Positions 36,866 through 45,880 are shown, counted from the stretch's first letter. The stretch is DNA of 64,000 nt from Rhizorhabdus dicambivorans (GCF_002355275.1 NZ_CP023449.1:3760001-3824000), one strand, 5' to 3'. Numbers and translations: made by a program. The notes: generated from the sequence alone by a model not told the origin.

Positions 36866-38382
36866 GCTGCCACTCCCGTCGCTGGAGTGCCTGCCTGCGA
36901 GAGCAGGCCCATGTAGGTGCGCGGATCGGTACGCCCGACATTCGCGCGCGGCAAATGCGGGTAAAATTGCAGATCGAGGCGCGGCACACGCTGTTCGAGG
37001 CGGGCCAGCGCGATCATCTTGATCGCATCGAAGCTGATTGCCCCCATCTCCAGCGCGCGGGCCACTGCCCATTCCACCAGGGACTGCTCGAAGCGTTCGC
37101 ATAGCCGCAGCACCTGGATGAACTCGCGCCGTCCCTCTTTGCCGCTGCGCGCCTCCATCAGTCGTCGGATGCGATGCATCGGTTCAGCCAGCACCCAGCC
37201 ATCGAGCGGCGCTGCCTGATCAAGCGCGCGGGGTTTCTGTTCTAACAGCGCCAGATAGTGCAGCGGGTTGGCAATGAAGTCCTCCCGCTCATAGCTGCGC
37301 GGATGCACTGCGATCAGCTCCCCGCCACAGATGATCGCAACCCGATCGACATAGCCTTTGATTACGACCTCCTGGTGGGCATAGGCCGTCGGCACCGAAT
37401 AATCATTGGTACGATAGCGCACCAGCGACATCGACGAGGCCCGCCCCGTCACCATATGGCAGGGATCGAACGGCACCGCCGGTAGCGGCATAAAGGCCGC
37501 CAGATCAGCCACCAGCCTGTCACCGATGCTGCGCTCATGCCCGCGCAAGATGGCCTGTCGTCGCTCCATGCATTGTTCGACAAAGCGCGCGTTCAGCGCA
37601 TCAAAGCTGGGCGCCTCTGGCCTCGGCACCATGAAGTGGCGCCGGGAATAACCGACCAGCCCCTCGACCTTGCCCTTGTCGTTACCCTTGCCGGGGCGCC
37701 CGAATTTGTCTTCGAACAGGTAATGGCTCTGGAGGGTCGAGAACATCCGGCTGCGCTCGCGCTTCCCGTCGCCCAGGATCTGCGCCACTGCCAGCTTGGT
37801 GTTGTCATACAGGATCGACTGCGGGATGCCGCCGAAGAAGGCAAAGGCCGCCACGTGCCCTTCGCAAAATGCCTCAGCCACCTCGGCAGGATAGGCTTTA
37901 ACGAACGGCGCATCGCTGTGCGGCAGGTCCATGCAGAAATAGTGGAACCGCACCAACTTGCCGTCGATGATCCCGTCCGCCTCACCAAAATCCACCTGCG
38001 CATGCCCCGGCTTGTGGCTCAATGGTATGAACACCTCGCGGCTGCGCAACTTGGCGCCCGCCACATAGTCGCGAACAATGGTGATGCCGCCGGTGAAGCC
38101 ATGTTCATCGCGCAGACGCTCGAAAATACGCGCGGCAGTGTGTCGCTGTTTGATGTGAACCTTGCGGTCATCCACCAGGATTTGGTCAATGATGTCGGTA
38201 AATCCGGACAGCTTGCGGCTGTAGGTTTGCCCGCTCCGGCCGTGCGCTGCTGGCTCTGGAAAGCACAGCATCTTGTCGACGGTCTTGCGATTGATCCCAA
38301 AATACCGGGCGGCAGCGCGACGGCTCATCCCGTCAATCAGCACGGCGCGGCGGACCTTCTGATAAAGCTCCACTCTCTTCAT
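36862..38382 (-). CDS. istA: IS21-family transposase IstA
   Basis: 506 aa. N-terminal helix-turn-helix (SRRAAARYFGINRKTVDKML), then a DDE integrase core (about residues 120-290) with QVDFGEAD, ILYDNTKLAV and an Asn/Glu-rich region KGKVEGLVGYSRR, and a C-terminal Mu-type beta domain. It catalyses cut-and-paste or circle-mediated transposition with IstB. It is intact. Confidence 0.95.
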   Translation of the reverse strand: MKRVELYQKVRRAVLIDGMSRRAAARYFGINRKTVDKMLCFPEPAAHGRSGQTYSRKLSGFTDIIDQILVDDRKVHIKQRHTAARIFERLRDEHGFTGGITIVRDYVAGAKLRSREVFIPLSHKPGHAQVDFGEADGIIDGKLVRFHYFCMDLPHSDAPFVKAYPAEVAEAFCEGHVAAFAFFGGIPQSILYDNTKLAVAQILGDGKRERSRMFSTLQSHYLFEDKFGRPGKGNDKGKVEGLVGYSRRHFMVPRPEAPSFDALNARFVEQCMERRQAILRGHERSIGDRLVADLAAFMPLPAVPFDPCHMVTGRASSMSLVRYRTNDYSVPTAYAHQEVVIKGYVDRVAIICGGELIAVHPRSYEREDFIANPLHYLALLEQKPRALDQAAPLDGWVLAEPMHRIRRLMEARSGKEGRREFIQVLRLCERFEQSLVEWAVARALEMGAISFDAIKMIALARLEQRVPRLDLQFYPHLPRANVGRTDPRTYMGLLSQAGTPATGVAA

Positions 38383-38482
38383 CCTCCACCTCCGCCCAAA
38401 AACGGAGGTCTAGCAGGACTGGCCCCTTTTTAATCCGGTGAGACTGGCCGATCCGTGGCCCCTTTTATTCCCGGTGTTCTCA

Positions 38483-38635
38483 GCCATGGGCCGGAACGCG
38501 GAATGCATCGCCAACCATAAGTCCTACGACCGTGTGGTGGCCACCTGCCGGATTGGCGGACGCTCCGTCGGGGACCTACTGAAGGCGGCAGGAAACGTCG
38601 AGGGCGGCAACGGATACGACCAGAGCAAGCGTTAG
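38483..38635 (+). pseudogene. Thermonuclease-like (SNase) gene, 3' part
   Basis: Starts with the right copy of the GCCAT duplication and encodes MGRNAECIANHKSYDRVVATCRI in segments, through DLLKAAGNVEG to a stop at 38633-38635. The D-R-x-V-A stretch is the characteristic SNase C-terminal motif. It continues the 5' fragment at 35597-35886 in frame. Confidence 0.88.
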
Positions 38636-38653
38636 CCCGACCTTTGGTGGCGC

Positions 38654-39562
38654 TTAAATGCGATCTGAAAACCGATCATAGGCATCGATCCGCCGGACCG
38701 GGAGATCGACCTCATACCGATAGATTTCCGATCTCAAGAACCGAAGCTCAGCCTCGCGTTGGGCTTCGGGAACGTCGATATACCAAGCGCGCGGCTGCGG
38801 GCCGGGATCGCCGTTCCAACGGTATCCCCGCGCCTTGAGAACATCCTTGAGGTCGAAGGGCGAGTTCTCCGCCCAGATGCGCCAGGCGACAGTACGAGCG
38901 CCGGCCAGAAGGCGGCTAAGGCCCGTAACGCCAGATCGGGGCAGCCGCATCGCCAACAGCTCGATCGTCGCAAGACAGTCGTGCATCGCACGGTGACGGT
39001 CATAGAAGAAGCCGGCCGCCTGAGCGAGATAGGCGAGCTTCGCGCCCTCGAATCCTTCCGCCGCCCAGTCGACCTGGCTGAGCGAGCAGGCCCAGGGCTT
39101 CGTCGAGAACACGTCGCTGAAGCGCTCGAGGAAGCGGCGGTCGAACGCCGCGTTGTGCGCGATGACGAGCGAAGCTGGCGCCGCGAATTTGGCCACCAGG
39201 GCGGGATCGATGATCTGGCCAGCCACCATCTCGTTGGTGATGCCTGTGATCGCGGTGATCTCCGGGAGAATAAGCTCGCTCGGCTGATGCAGCCCTTGGA
39301 AGCTGTCGCCCACACTGAAAACGGTGCCATCCAAGCCGTAGCTGAATGGCGTCATGGCGAGTTCTATGATCTCGTCGCGCTGGGGATCGAGCCCCGTTGT
39401 CTCCACATCCACCACCATGCCGAGTCGGACGGGAGTTTCGGGAGACGGCATATTGGATGGACGCGGCTTAAGACGCCGGATGACGCGATAATCGCCGGTC
39501 GCCTCTAGCGTCTGCGCCATGGACTCCAGATGGTCAGAAGAGGTCGTCATCTTGCACTTCAT
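38654..39562 (-). CDS. DEDDh 3'-5' exonuclease (DnaQ/RNase T-like)
   Basis: 302 aa. Exonuclease motifs: VVDVETTGL (Asp52, Glu54), HNAAFDRRFLE, and HRAMHDCLATIELL with the catalytic His and Asp. A C-terminal extension of about 90 residues (AENSPFDLKDVLKARGYRWNG) is also found in DNA-repair and phage exonucleases. It resembles the epsilon proofreading fold but stands outside a polymerase context. It lies 15 bp after the UvrD-like helicase gene and is the last gene of the five-gene defence operon. Starts at 39550 and 39517 are possible. Confidence 0.87.
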   Translation of the reverse strand: MKCKMTTSSDHLESMAQTLEATGDYRVIRRLKPRPSNMPSPETPVRLGMVVDVETTGLDPQRDEIIELAMTPFSYGLDGTVFSVGDSFQGLHQPSELILPEITAITGITNEMVAGQIIDPALVAKFAAPASLVIAHNAAFDRRFLERFSDVFSTKPWACSLSQVDWAAEGFEGAKLAYLAQAAGFFYDRHRAMHDCLATIELLAMRLPRSGVTGLSRLLAGARTVAWRIWAENSPFDLKDVLKARGYRWNGDPGPQPRAWYIDVPEAQREAELRFLRSEIYRYEVDLPVRRIDAYDRFSDRI

Positions 39563-39577
39563 ACCCAGAGGCTTGGG

Positions 39578-41404
39578 TCATGCCGGTCCAGGCCTGAGCA
39601 AAACACAGACCTCATCGCTTGGTGTCATGATTGTCGTGCGCGCCCTTGCGCGTGTGACGCTGACCCGAAAATTCTGACGCGCCTGCGTCATCGCCCCATC
39701 GTGGACATTGCCGGAGACGATCCGATCAGGATTAGCCACGATTTCGCCCTTGAACCGTTTTGGCCATCCTTCAAAGATCACAACCTCGTCGAATTGCTTT
39801 CCCTTCGCCTTGTGCATGTTCATCACCACGATGCCGGATTCAGGCTTGTGGGCCGTTGCGAAATGCTCCTGAACAAATGACTGGCGGGTGATCGCAAGCG
39901 CGTTGCTATAGCCGCCGACGTCACGCCAGTCCTGCGCCAACCCCTGACGGAGCTGCGTACCGCGCTCGAGCAGACGCACGTTACGGACGTCCTTTGCGAC
40001 ATCATTCAGTCTCTGACAGGCCCCGGCGTCCAGCACGCCGCGCACCGCAACCCAATCTGCACCCGGATCGCCCGTGAGCGTCAGCGCAGCAGTTGCCTGA
40101 TGTACGGCATAGGTTCCCTGCAAGACACTGTTGCCAGGCGTCGGTCGTCCTTTCTCTAGACATTCGTTCCACTTGGACAGCGCCTTCCGGAACCGCGCAG
40201 CCTCGTCCATGTCGCCCTTGGTCGGCGTGGCGCCACCTCGACCGTGGAAATAGCTGCACATCAACTCGACAAATGCGTCGAAACATCCGTCATGCCCGCG
40301 CTGTTGGAGCAGGAAAGCAATGATCTCTGCGGCAAGGATCGGGCCTTCCATATCGACAGCTGCTGAGTGGGAAATCGGCGGAACATTGCCGAATGGCTCG
40401 CGCAGGACGTCAGACACCATCCGCGTCATTTTCTTGGTCGGCACGAGAATCGCCAACGACCAGTTGCGCCGGCCAGACTCAACCAAGCGCTTCCGGGCCT
40501 GCAACACTTGGCCAACCAGTGAAGCGTAAGCCTGGTTGGTGTTCGACGCGAACGGCGCGTAGCCGATCCCCTGGTATTCCTTCTGCCGAAAATTGCCGGT
40601 CAGGATGTCATTGCCGAATAGAGCAATCTCAGTCCCCTTACTCCGATGGTTGTCACCGGCGAGATCGTGAGCCGTTGGCGCGAAGGCTGCCGTGAAGTGG
40701 TTCAGCCTTTCCGGATCGGCGCCGATGAAATCGAAGATGCGCTGCTCCGGGTCGGCAAGAGCGATCAACGTGCTGTTGGCGCCGAGGGCTTGGACCACCC
40801 GCCATTGATCGGCGCTGGTGTCCTGAAACTCATCCAGGATAATGTACGGATACATCGTAGAGATGAGCCCTCGAACCTTATCCGAGCCATGAAGCAGGGT
40901 CGCCACGCGGCCTGCGAACAGGTCGAAGCAGACCTTCCCTTCTTCGGTCGCCAACCGGACACGCTCCGCTTCCTCCTTCGCGCGCTTCTCGGCCTTTTCT
41001 TCGTCCGACAGATTCTTGGCCGCCTTGTAGCCGCTTCGAACCGCCGACAATGCAATCGCCTCATTCGGAGGCGTGAGGATCGTCATCCGTCGTGGAAAAC
41101 CGACAAGGTAGCCGTGCGTTTTAAGGATGCGCCAGAAGAACGAATGGTAGGTATCGACCTCGATCCGTCGCCTCTCCTCTCGCGTGATTGCGCTTTCCTC
41201 GTCGATCGCCTCCAGCACGCGGGAAACGGTTGCGCGCGCGAAGCTGAGGAACAGGATGCGCTGTCCTGGCTTCAATTTCTCCCGCGCGATCTTGGCCGCT
41301 TTGAGGATAGAGACGGTAGTCTTCCCCGAACCGGGGCCGCCGGTGACGAGTTGATGCCCAACCGCTTGTAGAATTTCCTTCTGCGCTTCTGTCAGGTCGA
41401 CCAC
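39578..41404 (-). CDS. gajB: UvrD-like superfamily 1 helicase, GajB-like
   Basis: 608 aa with SF1A helicase motifs: Walker A GGPGSGKTT (about 21-29), DTYHSFFWRIL, Walker B ILDEFQDTSADQ, LADPEQRIFDF, MNMHKAKGKQFDEVV and VSVTRARART. Paired with the upstream OLD nuclease it matches class 2 OLD loci and the Gabija defence system (GajA plus GajB). Start is GTG, 11 bp after the OLD gene. In Gabija the helicase joins GajA in a large complex that cuts phage DNA and senses nucleotide depletion. It is longer than the described GajB (about 490 aa). Confidence 0.87.
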   Translation of the reverse strand: MVDLTEAQKEILQAVGHQLVTGGPGSGKTTVSILKAAKIAREKLKPGQRILFLSFARATVSRVLEAIDEESAITREERRRIEVDTYHSFFWRILKTHGYLVGFPRRMTILTPPNEAIALSAVRSGYKAAKNLSDEEKAEKRAKEEAERVRLATEEGKVCFDLFAGRVATLLHGSDKVRGLISTMYPYIILDEFQDTSADQWRVVQALGANSTLIALADPEQRIFDFIGADPERLNHFTAAFAPTAHDLAGDNHRSKGTEIALFGNDILTGNFRQKEYQGIGYAPFASNTNQAYASLVGQVLQARKRLVESGRRNWSLAILVPTKKMTRMVSDVLREPFGNVPPISHSAAVDMEGPILAAEIIAFLLQQRGHDGCFDAFVELMCSYFHGRGGATPTKGDMDEAARFRKALSKWNECLEKGRPTPGNSVLQGTYAVHQATAALTLTGDPGADWVAVRGVLDAGACQRLNDVAKDVRNVRLLERGTQLRQGLAQDWRDVGGYSNALAITRQSFVQEHFATAHKPESGIVVMNMHKAKGKQFDEVVIFEGWPKRFKGEIVANPDRIVSGNVHDGAMTQARQNFRVSVTRARARTTIMTPSDEVCVLLRPGPA

Positions 41405-41415
41405 AGCACAATCGC

Positions 41416-43218
41416 CTATCCTAACAGATCAGCAAAATCGTCTTCGCCTTCGGCGTCGGCTTCGACTGGCTGTGGAGGCGGATCGCACAGCGCTTTCAAG
41501 GTGACGCAGGCATCGCGGAGCCACTGCGGGATTTCGGCTTCAGAGCACTGGGCCAAAAATTCGGCTATTCCCCAATTGCCTTTCGACCAGCCAAAATAGT
41601 CCGCAAGCGCCGCAGCCGCCTGGGCCTTAGGATCGGGGTATTTCGCGAGCAGATGCTGCGGCCAATCGAGCTGATCGGCAAACCGCTCCAGTGCGGCCGG
41701 CGCGGTGTTCTTGAGGATCAGATCCTCGACACCCTTCTCGTCGTGCATGAACAGGCGTTCCACCTGCGCCTCAATGGCTGCTTTGGCAGCATCCGTCTGC
41801 TTGTCGCATAACGCAAAGGTCCGTTTTCCGAGACTTTTGTACAGCGCCCCAAGGTCGGCGATCTGGGTCTCGCTTCCGGCGTCGATCACGCAGACGCCCA
41901 AGGCTTCCAAAGACGCATAGGTCGCGGGATTGAGCTCCGCCAATCGGCGCGCGACGACCGGAAAGGAGGTCGCCTCCGTCGCACCTTCGGCGATGAGGAC
42001 ACGGCGCGAAAGGAGCCCCTCGCAAAACCGGGTTCGGAAATCCTGCCGATAACGCTTGTGCTTTATGCTCTCCGGCAACTCGATTTTGGATTGGTTCAGT
42101 TGGCCATTGTCCGATCGCGAGAGGATGACGGTTTCGTCGAGGCTGAATTCTTCGAGCACATACGGCGAGTGCGACGTGAAGAGCGACTGCGCCGACAGCT
42201 TGCGCAGCTCATGGACAATCCGCTTCTGCGCGTATGGCGGAATTGCCGTTTCGGCTTCCTCCATCGCAAAAATGACATTCTGCTTGTCCTCGGCGATCTG
42301 TGACAGCATCGCGAGCACCAGCATGTTGATCGTCCCCGTTCCCTGCCGAAAGAAGGGAGCGGCATGATCGCCCGCGCCTGTGGCGATGAACGCGGTGATG
42401 ACCTTGCGCAAATGCTCGCGTGTCAGGTTCGACACCTTAAGGTGCGGCTTCACTCCCCATTCGCGCGGGACGTATTTCTTCAGCGACTTGTCGATGCTCT
42501 CGAGCACGCCCGAGATGCCAATGGCCGGGTCGCTCGCGACATCGTAGGCTGCAAGCGTTCCGATCGTCCCTTCCCACATCTGCGGCCGGATTTCCTTCAG
42601 CCGGAGGATTATGTCCAGCAGGCTGCCATGTTCCAAGCTGAGCGCCCGAGATCCTGTCCTCAACGACCGCAGGAAAAGAAATCCGCAGTGCTGCTTGTCC
42701 TTCTTCGAGAACGATGCAGGTGTCTCATCCTCTGACAGGCTGCGCGTGAAATAGCTGTTGCCGACGAAGTCATCCTCATCAGGATCGTATTGGCCGACGA
42801 ATGTGACGCGCAGCGCGGCCTTGATCTCGGCAGTATCGACCCCAGCCGGGTCGGCCTCCTGATAGAAGTCTCCGGTAGTAGTGTTCAGCCACTCGACGTT
42901 GGCTCCAAATCGTGCCTCCTGCTCCGGCGACAGATTGGTGATCGTCACCTCGACCGTGATTTTCGGTGCGGGACCTGGCTCCGCGTCCTCGGGAGCATCG
43001 GGGTCTGGACTGGGAAGATAGCGCCCTTGATAGAAATCATGTTCATCCACGGGTGGTCGCCGGCTCAGCCGGTCCGGCCCCAAGGCGAGATCGATCGCCT
43101 CGAATACTGACGATTTGCCAGTATTGTTGTCGCCGATCAGTACGGCGTGATCAGGCAGCACCAGTTTGGCCGACTGGATGCCGCGAAAATTTTCGATCAC
43201 TACCGAGAATATCTTCAA
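41416..43218 (-). CDS. gajA: OLD-family ATPase/TOPRIM nuclease, GajA-like
   Basis: 600 aa. N-terminal ABC-type ATPase: Walker A GDNNTGKSS (29-37), signature-like region and EEAETAIPPYAQ Walker B with the following SHSPYVLEEF. C-terminal TOPRIM nuclease (about 400-480) with VLIAEGATEA (metal Glu) and VIDAGSETQ then ALCDKQTD. Start is TTG with AGGGGGG seven bases upstream, only 14 bp after the AbiEii stop. OLD proteins with an adjacent UvrD helicase are class 2; GajA is the best-known case, nicking DNA when NTPs fall. Confidence 0.88.
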   Translation of the reverse strand: MKIFSVVIENFRGIQSAKLVLPDHAVLIGDNNTGKSSVFEAIDLALGPDRLSRRPPVDEHDFYQGRYLPSPDPDAPEDAEPGPAPKITVEVTITNLSPEQEARFGANVEWLNTTTGDFYQEADPAGVDTAEIKAALRVTFVGQYDPDEDDFVGNSYFTRSLSEDETPASFSKKDKQHCGFLFLRSLRTGSRALSLEHGSLLDIILRLKEIRPQMWEGTIGTLAAYDVASDPAIGISGVLESIDKSLKKYVPREWGVKPHLKVSNLTREHLRKVITAFIATGAGDHAAPFFRQGTGTINMLVLAMLSQIAEDKQNVIFAMEEAETAIPPYAQKRIVHELRKLSAQSLFTSHSPYVLEEFSLDETVILSRSDNGQLNQSKIELPESIKHKRYRQDFRTRFCEGLLSRRVLIAEGATEATSFPVVARRLAELNPATYASLEALGVCVIDAGSETQIADLGALYKSLGKRTFALCDKQTDAAKAAIEAQVERLFMHDEKGVEDLILKNTAPAALERFADQLDWPQHLLAKYPDPKAQAAAALADYFGWSKGNWGIAEFLAQCSEAEIPQWLRDACVTLKALCDPPPQPVEADAEGEDDFADLLG

Positions 43219-43232
43219 CGCCCTGCCCCCCT

Positions 43233-44249
43233 TTAGGCCCCCATTCGGTTAGCCCGCGCAGCTATATCTGTACATCGCGCCATGAGCGCCTCGAACGGCT
43301 CTCCGTCATCGAAGAGCAGCCCATCCTCGACCATGCGGGCATAGTCGTCCCTCAGCGCCTTCGCGCCATCGCCGACCGGCACGAGCTGTAGGCCGCCGCT
43401 GACGGCCGCTGCATAGTTGATCGGCGTGCGGTCGGCGGCCTTCTCCGCAAAGAACATCGACTTGTGCCGGGCGACAGCGTTGGCCAGTTCGCGATCGGCG
43501 AAAGCAGCTTCCGCGAAGCCGGCTTCATCCAGCCGGACGACATCGTGCCAGTGTCGCGCGAAGCGGTCGCCGCGCAGCCGCTCCTGGAGGCAGAAGACGT
43601 GAATGGCGGTCGCCTTCTCCCAGAAGGTCCGCTCCGCATGCATGACTCGCGGCCGCGCCATCGGGAATACCAGTCCGTCGATCAGGCCGGCGGCGTCGCA
43701 GGAGACATCGCGCAGGCTCGCCGGTTCGCCCGTCGAGCGGGCGCCAAACTCCAGCATGACGCTGGGCGCGACATAGCCTGACCCGGCCGCGGTCGCCTCA
43801 TAGTCGATGAAGAGCCTGTCATCCTCGACGCGGATAGCCGCCGCCAGTCCTTCGGCGGCCAGCGCGTTCGCGATCACGGGCTGCACGGTTTCCGCGACCC
43901 AGGCCGGCAAACGCCGACGGACCTCGCTGGACCAGCGTTTTTCCTCGCTCCGCGTTTTCGGCACACCCTCGCCATTGTCCCCGACCAAGTCGGGCGCAAT
44001 CGCTCGAATGTCGTAGGTCAGATCGACATCTTCGGAAAACCGATGGATGACCTGATAGGCTTTCGACAGCGATGTGCCGCCCTTGAACACCAGATGGTCA
44101 CCAAGCGGCGCCGCGTAGAGCGTGCTCAACGCCCACACCACCCAGACGTCCTTTTCGAGCAGATGCGCGGGCCGCCCCGAACGATCAGCCGCGACGCCAA
44201 GGGCGTCGCGGCGATCCTGAGCCGAGAGGAGCAGGAAGGTTTCAGCCAT
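43233..44249 (-). CDS. abiEii: AbiEii-type nucleotidyltransferase toxin
   Basis: 338 aa. Nucleotidyltransferase motif FKGGTSLSKAYQ (GGTS at 57-60) and the metal-binding pair in FSEDVDLTYD (Asp74, Asp76) are visible, with more conserved Lys and Asp downstream. AbiEii/MenT-like enzymes transfer nucleotides to tRNA or other targets and stop growth unless held by AbiEi. The start lies inside the end of abiEi (8-bp overlap), the normal antitoxin-toxin coupling. The next gene, OLD nuclease, begins 14 bp downstream. Confidence 0.88.
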   Translation of the reverse strand: MAETFLLLSAQDRRDALGVAADRSGRPAHLLEKDVWVVWALSTLYAAPLGDHLVFKGGTSLSKAYQVIHRFSEDVDLTYDIRAIAPDLVGDNGEGVPKTRSEEKRWSSEVRRRLPAWVAETVQPVIANALAAEGLAAAIRVEDDRLFIDYEATAAGSGYVAPSVMLEFGARSTGEPASLRDVSCDAAGLIDGLVFPMARPRVMHAERTFWEKATAIHVFCLQERLRGDRFARHWHDVVRLDEAGFAEAAFADRELANAVARHKSMFFAEKAADRTPINYAAAVSGGLQLVPVGDGAKALRDDYARMVEDGLLFDDGEPFEALMARCTDIAARANRMGA

Positions 44250-44835
44250 AGGCCGCCTTCCCGACACTCTGCGCCAACCATGTCGGAAGCTGCGGCGCGG
44301 CCGCCACCAATTCGCCAAATGCGCTGGGCGGCAGCTTTCGCTTCAATGTCCTGAGCGCAGTTTCGGCTTTCTCCGGGCCGAGCCAGGCCAAGGCCCGGAC
44401 GGCCTCTCCCGCCGGCCGGTTGGCCAGAGCCAATTGCCAGCGCGGGGCATGGCGCAATTCCACGACCTGCTTGCCGAGATTCATCTTCCGGCTGCGCCCA
44501 GAAGTCAGATAGACCGAGCGAACCGGCACCTGTGTCGTCAGGCCAAGGGCGTTTGCGGCCGCCGCACCGTTCGAGACAATGGTCTCGCCACGCTGGCTGG
44601 CAAGGGCCTCCACAGCCTGTTCGACCGACGGCGCGCGCGTCCCGAACCGACTGGCGACGGGGCGGAGATAGACACCGCGCCCAGCCCGGATGAGTTGCTC
44701 GCGTTCGGCCAGACGCGACAAGGCCTGGTCCACTGCGGCGCGATTGCCGAGATGGAGCAGCCCCTTAGCGGACACAGAAGCGCCCTCGGGCAAACCCGCC
44801 ATATGCGACAGAATCTGTTCGGTCAGCCGTGTCAT
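44242..44835 (-). CDS. abiEi: AbiEi-type antitoxin and transcriptional repressor
   Basis: 197 aa. N-terminal winged helix (QALSRLAEREQLIRAGRGVYL) of the AbiEi_4 kind, followed by the AbiEi C-terminal antitoxin domain (ALGLTTQVPVRSVYLTSGRSR). In type IV toxin-antitoxin systems AbiEi neutralises AbiEii without direct binding and represses its own promoter by binding repeats. ATG 44835 has a good AGGAGAAAG site; the long upstream extension was rejected. First gene of the operon. Confidence 0.88.
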   Translation of the reverse strand: MTRLTEQILSHMAGLPEGASVSAKGLLHLGNRAAVDQALSRLAEREQLIRAGRGVYLRPVASRFGTRAPSVEQAVEALASQRGETIVSNGAAAANALGLTTQVPVRSVYLTSGRSRKMNLGKQVVELRHAPRWQLALANRPAGEAVRALAWLGPEKAETALRTLKRKLPPSAFGELVAAAPQLPTWLAQSVGKAAYG

Positions 44836-44853
44836 TGTCTTTCTCCTGTCAGG

Positions 44854-44882
44854 AACATACGCAGTTTTCTGACAGTTTTCAA
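44854..44882 (-). promoter_or_regulatory. Promoter and repeat operator of the defence operon
   Basis: On the minus strand TTGAAA (44877-44882) and TATGTT (44854-44859) are separated by exactly 17 bases, a near-consensus sigma-70 promoter. The spacer holds two direct copies of GAAAACTG (44873-44880 and 44862-44869), one helical turn apart. They are a plausible AbiEi binding site, since AbiEi proteins are known to bind repeats in their own promoters. No other good promoter is visible inside the five-gene operon. Confidence 0.72.
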
Positions 44883-44969
44883 GGAAAGCGCCTTCGGTGC
44901 GGAAAAGCACGGACAAGGGGGGAAAGCCTTCCCCTGCGGTCGAGCCAAAGGGTCTCGCCCGACCCCTTC

Positions 44970-44987
44970 TGCGGGGAGATCCCCGCA
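44970..44987. promoter_or_regulatory. Hairpin in the leader of the split ArdC gene
   Basis: TGCGGGG and CCCCGCA form a 7-bp stem with a four-base loop, about 90 bp before the ArdC start. The second ArdC gene has a GGGGA/TCCCC hairpin in its own leader at 51435-51455, so a structured leader may be shared by this family. Confidence 0.4.
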
Positions 44988-45078
44988 ACGCCCCCATAGA
45001 GTGAGAGTGCGGACGGGTTTCCCGTGACGGGTTGAGGGCTGGAGAAGAGGTTTCCGGCGCCCGTCGCGGAGAACCGCG

Positions 45079-45855
45079 ATGTTCAGCAAAAACCACAGTG
45101 CCCGCGCCAGTTCAGGCCGGACGAGCCTCTATGACGACATCACCGACAAGATCATCGCCGAGCTTGAGGCGGGCCGTGCGCCCTGGGTCCAGCCATGGGG
45201 ATCGGCCGCGGCCAAGGCGCCGCTCGCCATGCCCCGCAACGCTGCGACCGGACGGCACTATTCCGGCATCAACGTGCTCATCCTCTGGGGGGCGGTGATC
45301 CAGCACGGCTTCCCCGGCCAGAGTTGGCTCACCTTCCGCCAGGCACTGTCGCTGGGCGGCAATGTCCGCAAGGGTGAGCATGGCACGACCGTCGTCTATG
45401 CCGACCGCTTCACGCCGGAGGACGAGAAGCGCCGAGCCCGCGAGACCGGCGAGGACGCCGCCGCGATTCCGTTCCTCAAGCGCTTCACCGTCTTCAACGC
45501 CGCGCAATGCGACGGCCTGCCGGACAACATCGCCGCCATCGCTCCACCGCCGCCACCCGGCCTCATCGAGCCGCGCGTCGAGGCTCTGATCGAAGCGACG
45601 GGCATCGATTTCCGCATCGGCGGCGATCGCGCCTTCTATGTGCCGGCGCACGACTATGTGCAGGTGCCGCCGCCGCAGGCCTATTTCGAGCCGATCAACT
45701 GGCACCGCACGGCCCTACACGAACTCGGGCACGCCAGCGGCCATGCCTCCCGACTTGGTCGCGACCTGACCGGCGGCTTCGGCACGAAGAAATACGCCTT
45801 CGAGGAGTTGGTGGCCTTATCTGGACAGTCTGCGCCGCTCGCAACTTTGCAGTAA
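45079..45855 (+). pseudogene. ardC: ArdC-type anti-restriction protein, 5' part, split by recombinase element
   Basis: Residues 1-246 are normal ArdC: the N-terminal ssDNA-binding domain (DUF1738: SLYDDITDKIIAELEAG, HYSGINVLILW, VRKGEHGTTVVYA) and the zinc metalloprotease-like domain with HELGH (catalytic HExxH) near residue 215. At 45817 homology stops after KKYAFEELVA, and the frame ends in foreign sequence at 45853-45855. The missing part resumes at 55209. Joining 45079-45816 to 55209-55442 gives 323 aa in frame. ArdC protects incoming plasmid or ICE DNA from restriction during conjugation. Confidence 0.9.
45811..45816. repeat. Insertion core GTGGCC, left copy
   Basis: Direct repeat with 55203-55208. 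A 6-bp core fits Tn554/GInt-type site-specific recombination by a staggered tyrosine-recombinase exchange. Confidence 0.85.
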
Positions 45856-45880
45856 GGTCGGCGATGGACGCCCACGGTAG

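Larger units (their letters stand above)
35887..38482. mobile_element. IS21-family insertion sequence, complete
   Basis: 2596 bp. Ends begin TGTCAACGCCGGGATAAAA on the left and, as reverse complement, TGAGAACACCGGGAATAAA on the right, giving terminal inverted repeats of about 26 bp that start with TG. A second internal copy of the GGGGCCAG motif lies inside each end, as usual in IS21. A 5-bp target duplication GCCAT flanks it (35882-35886 and 38483-38487). It carries istA and istB on the minus strand and splits a nuclease gene. Confidence 0.93.
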
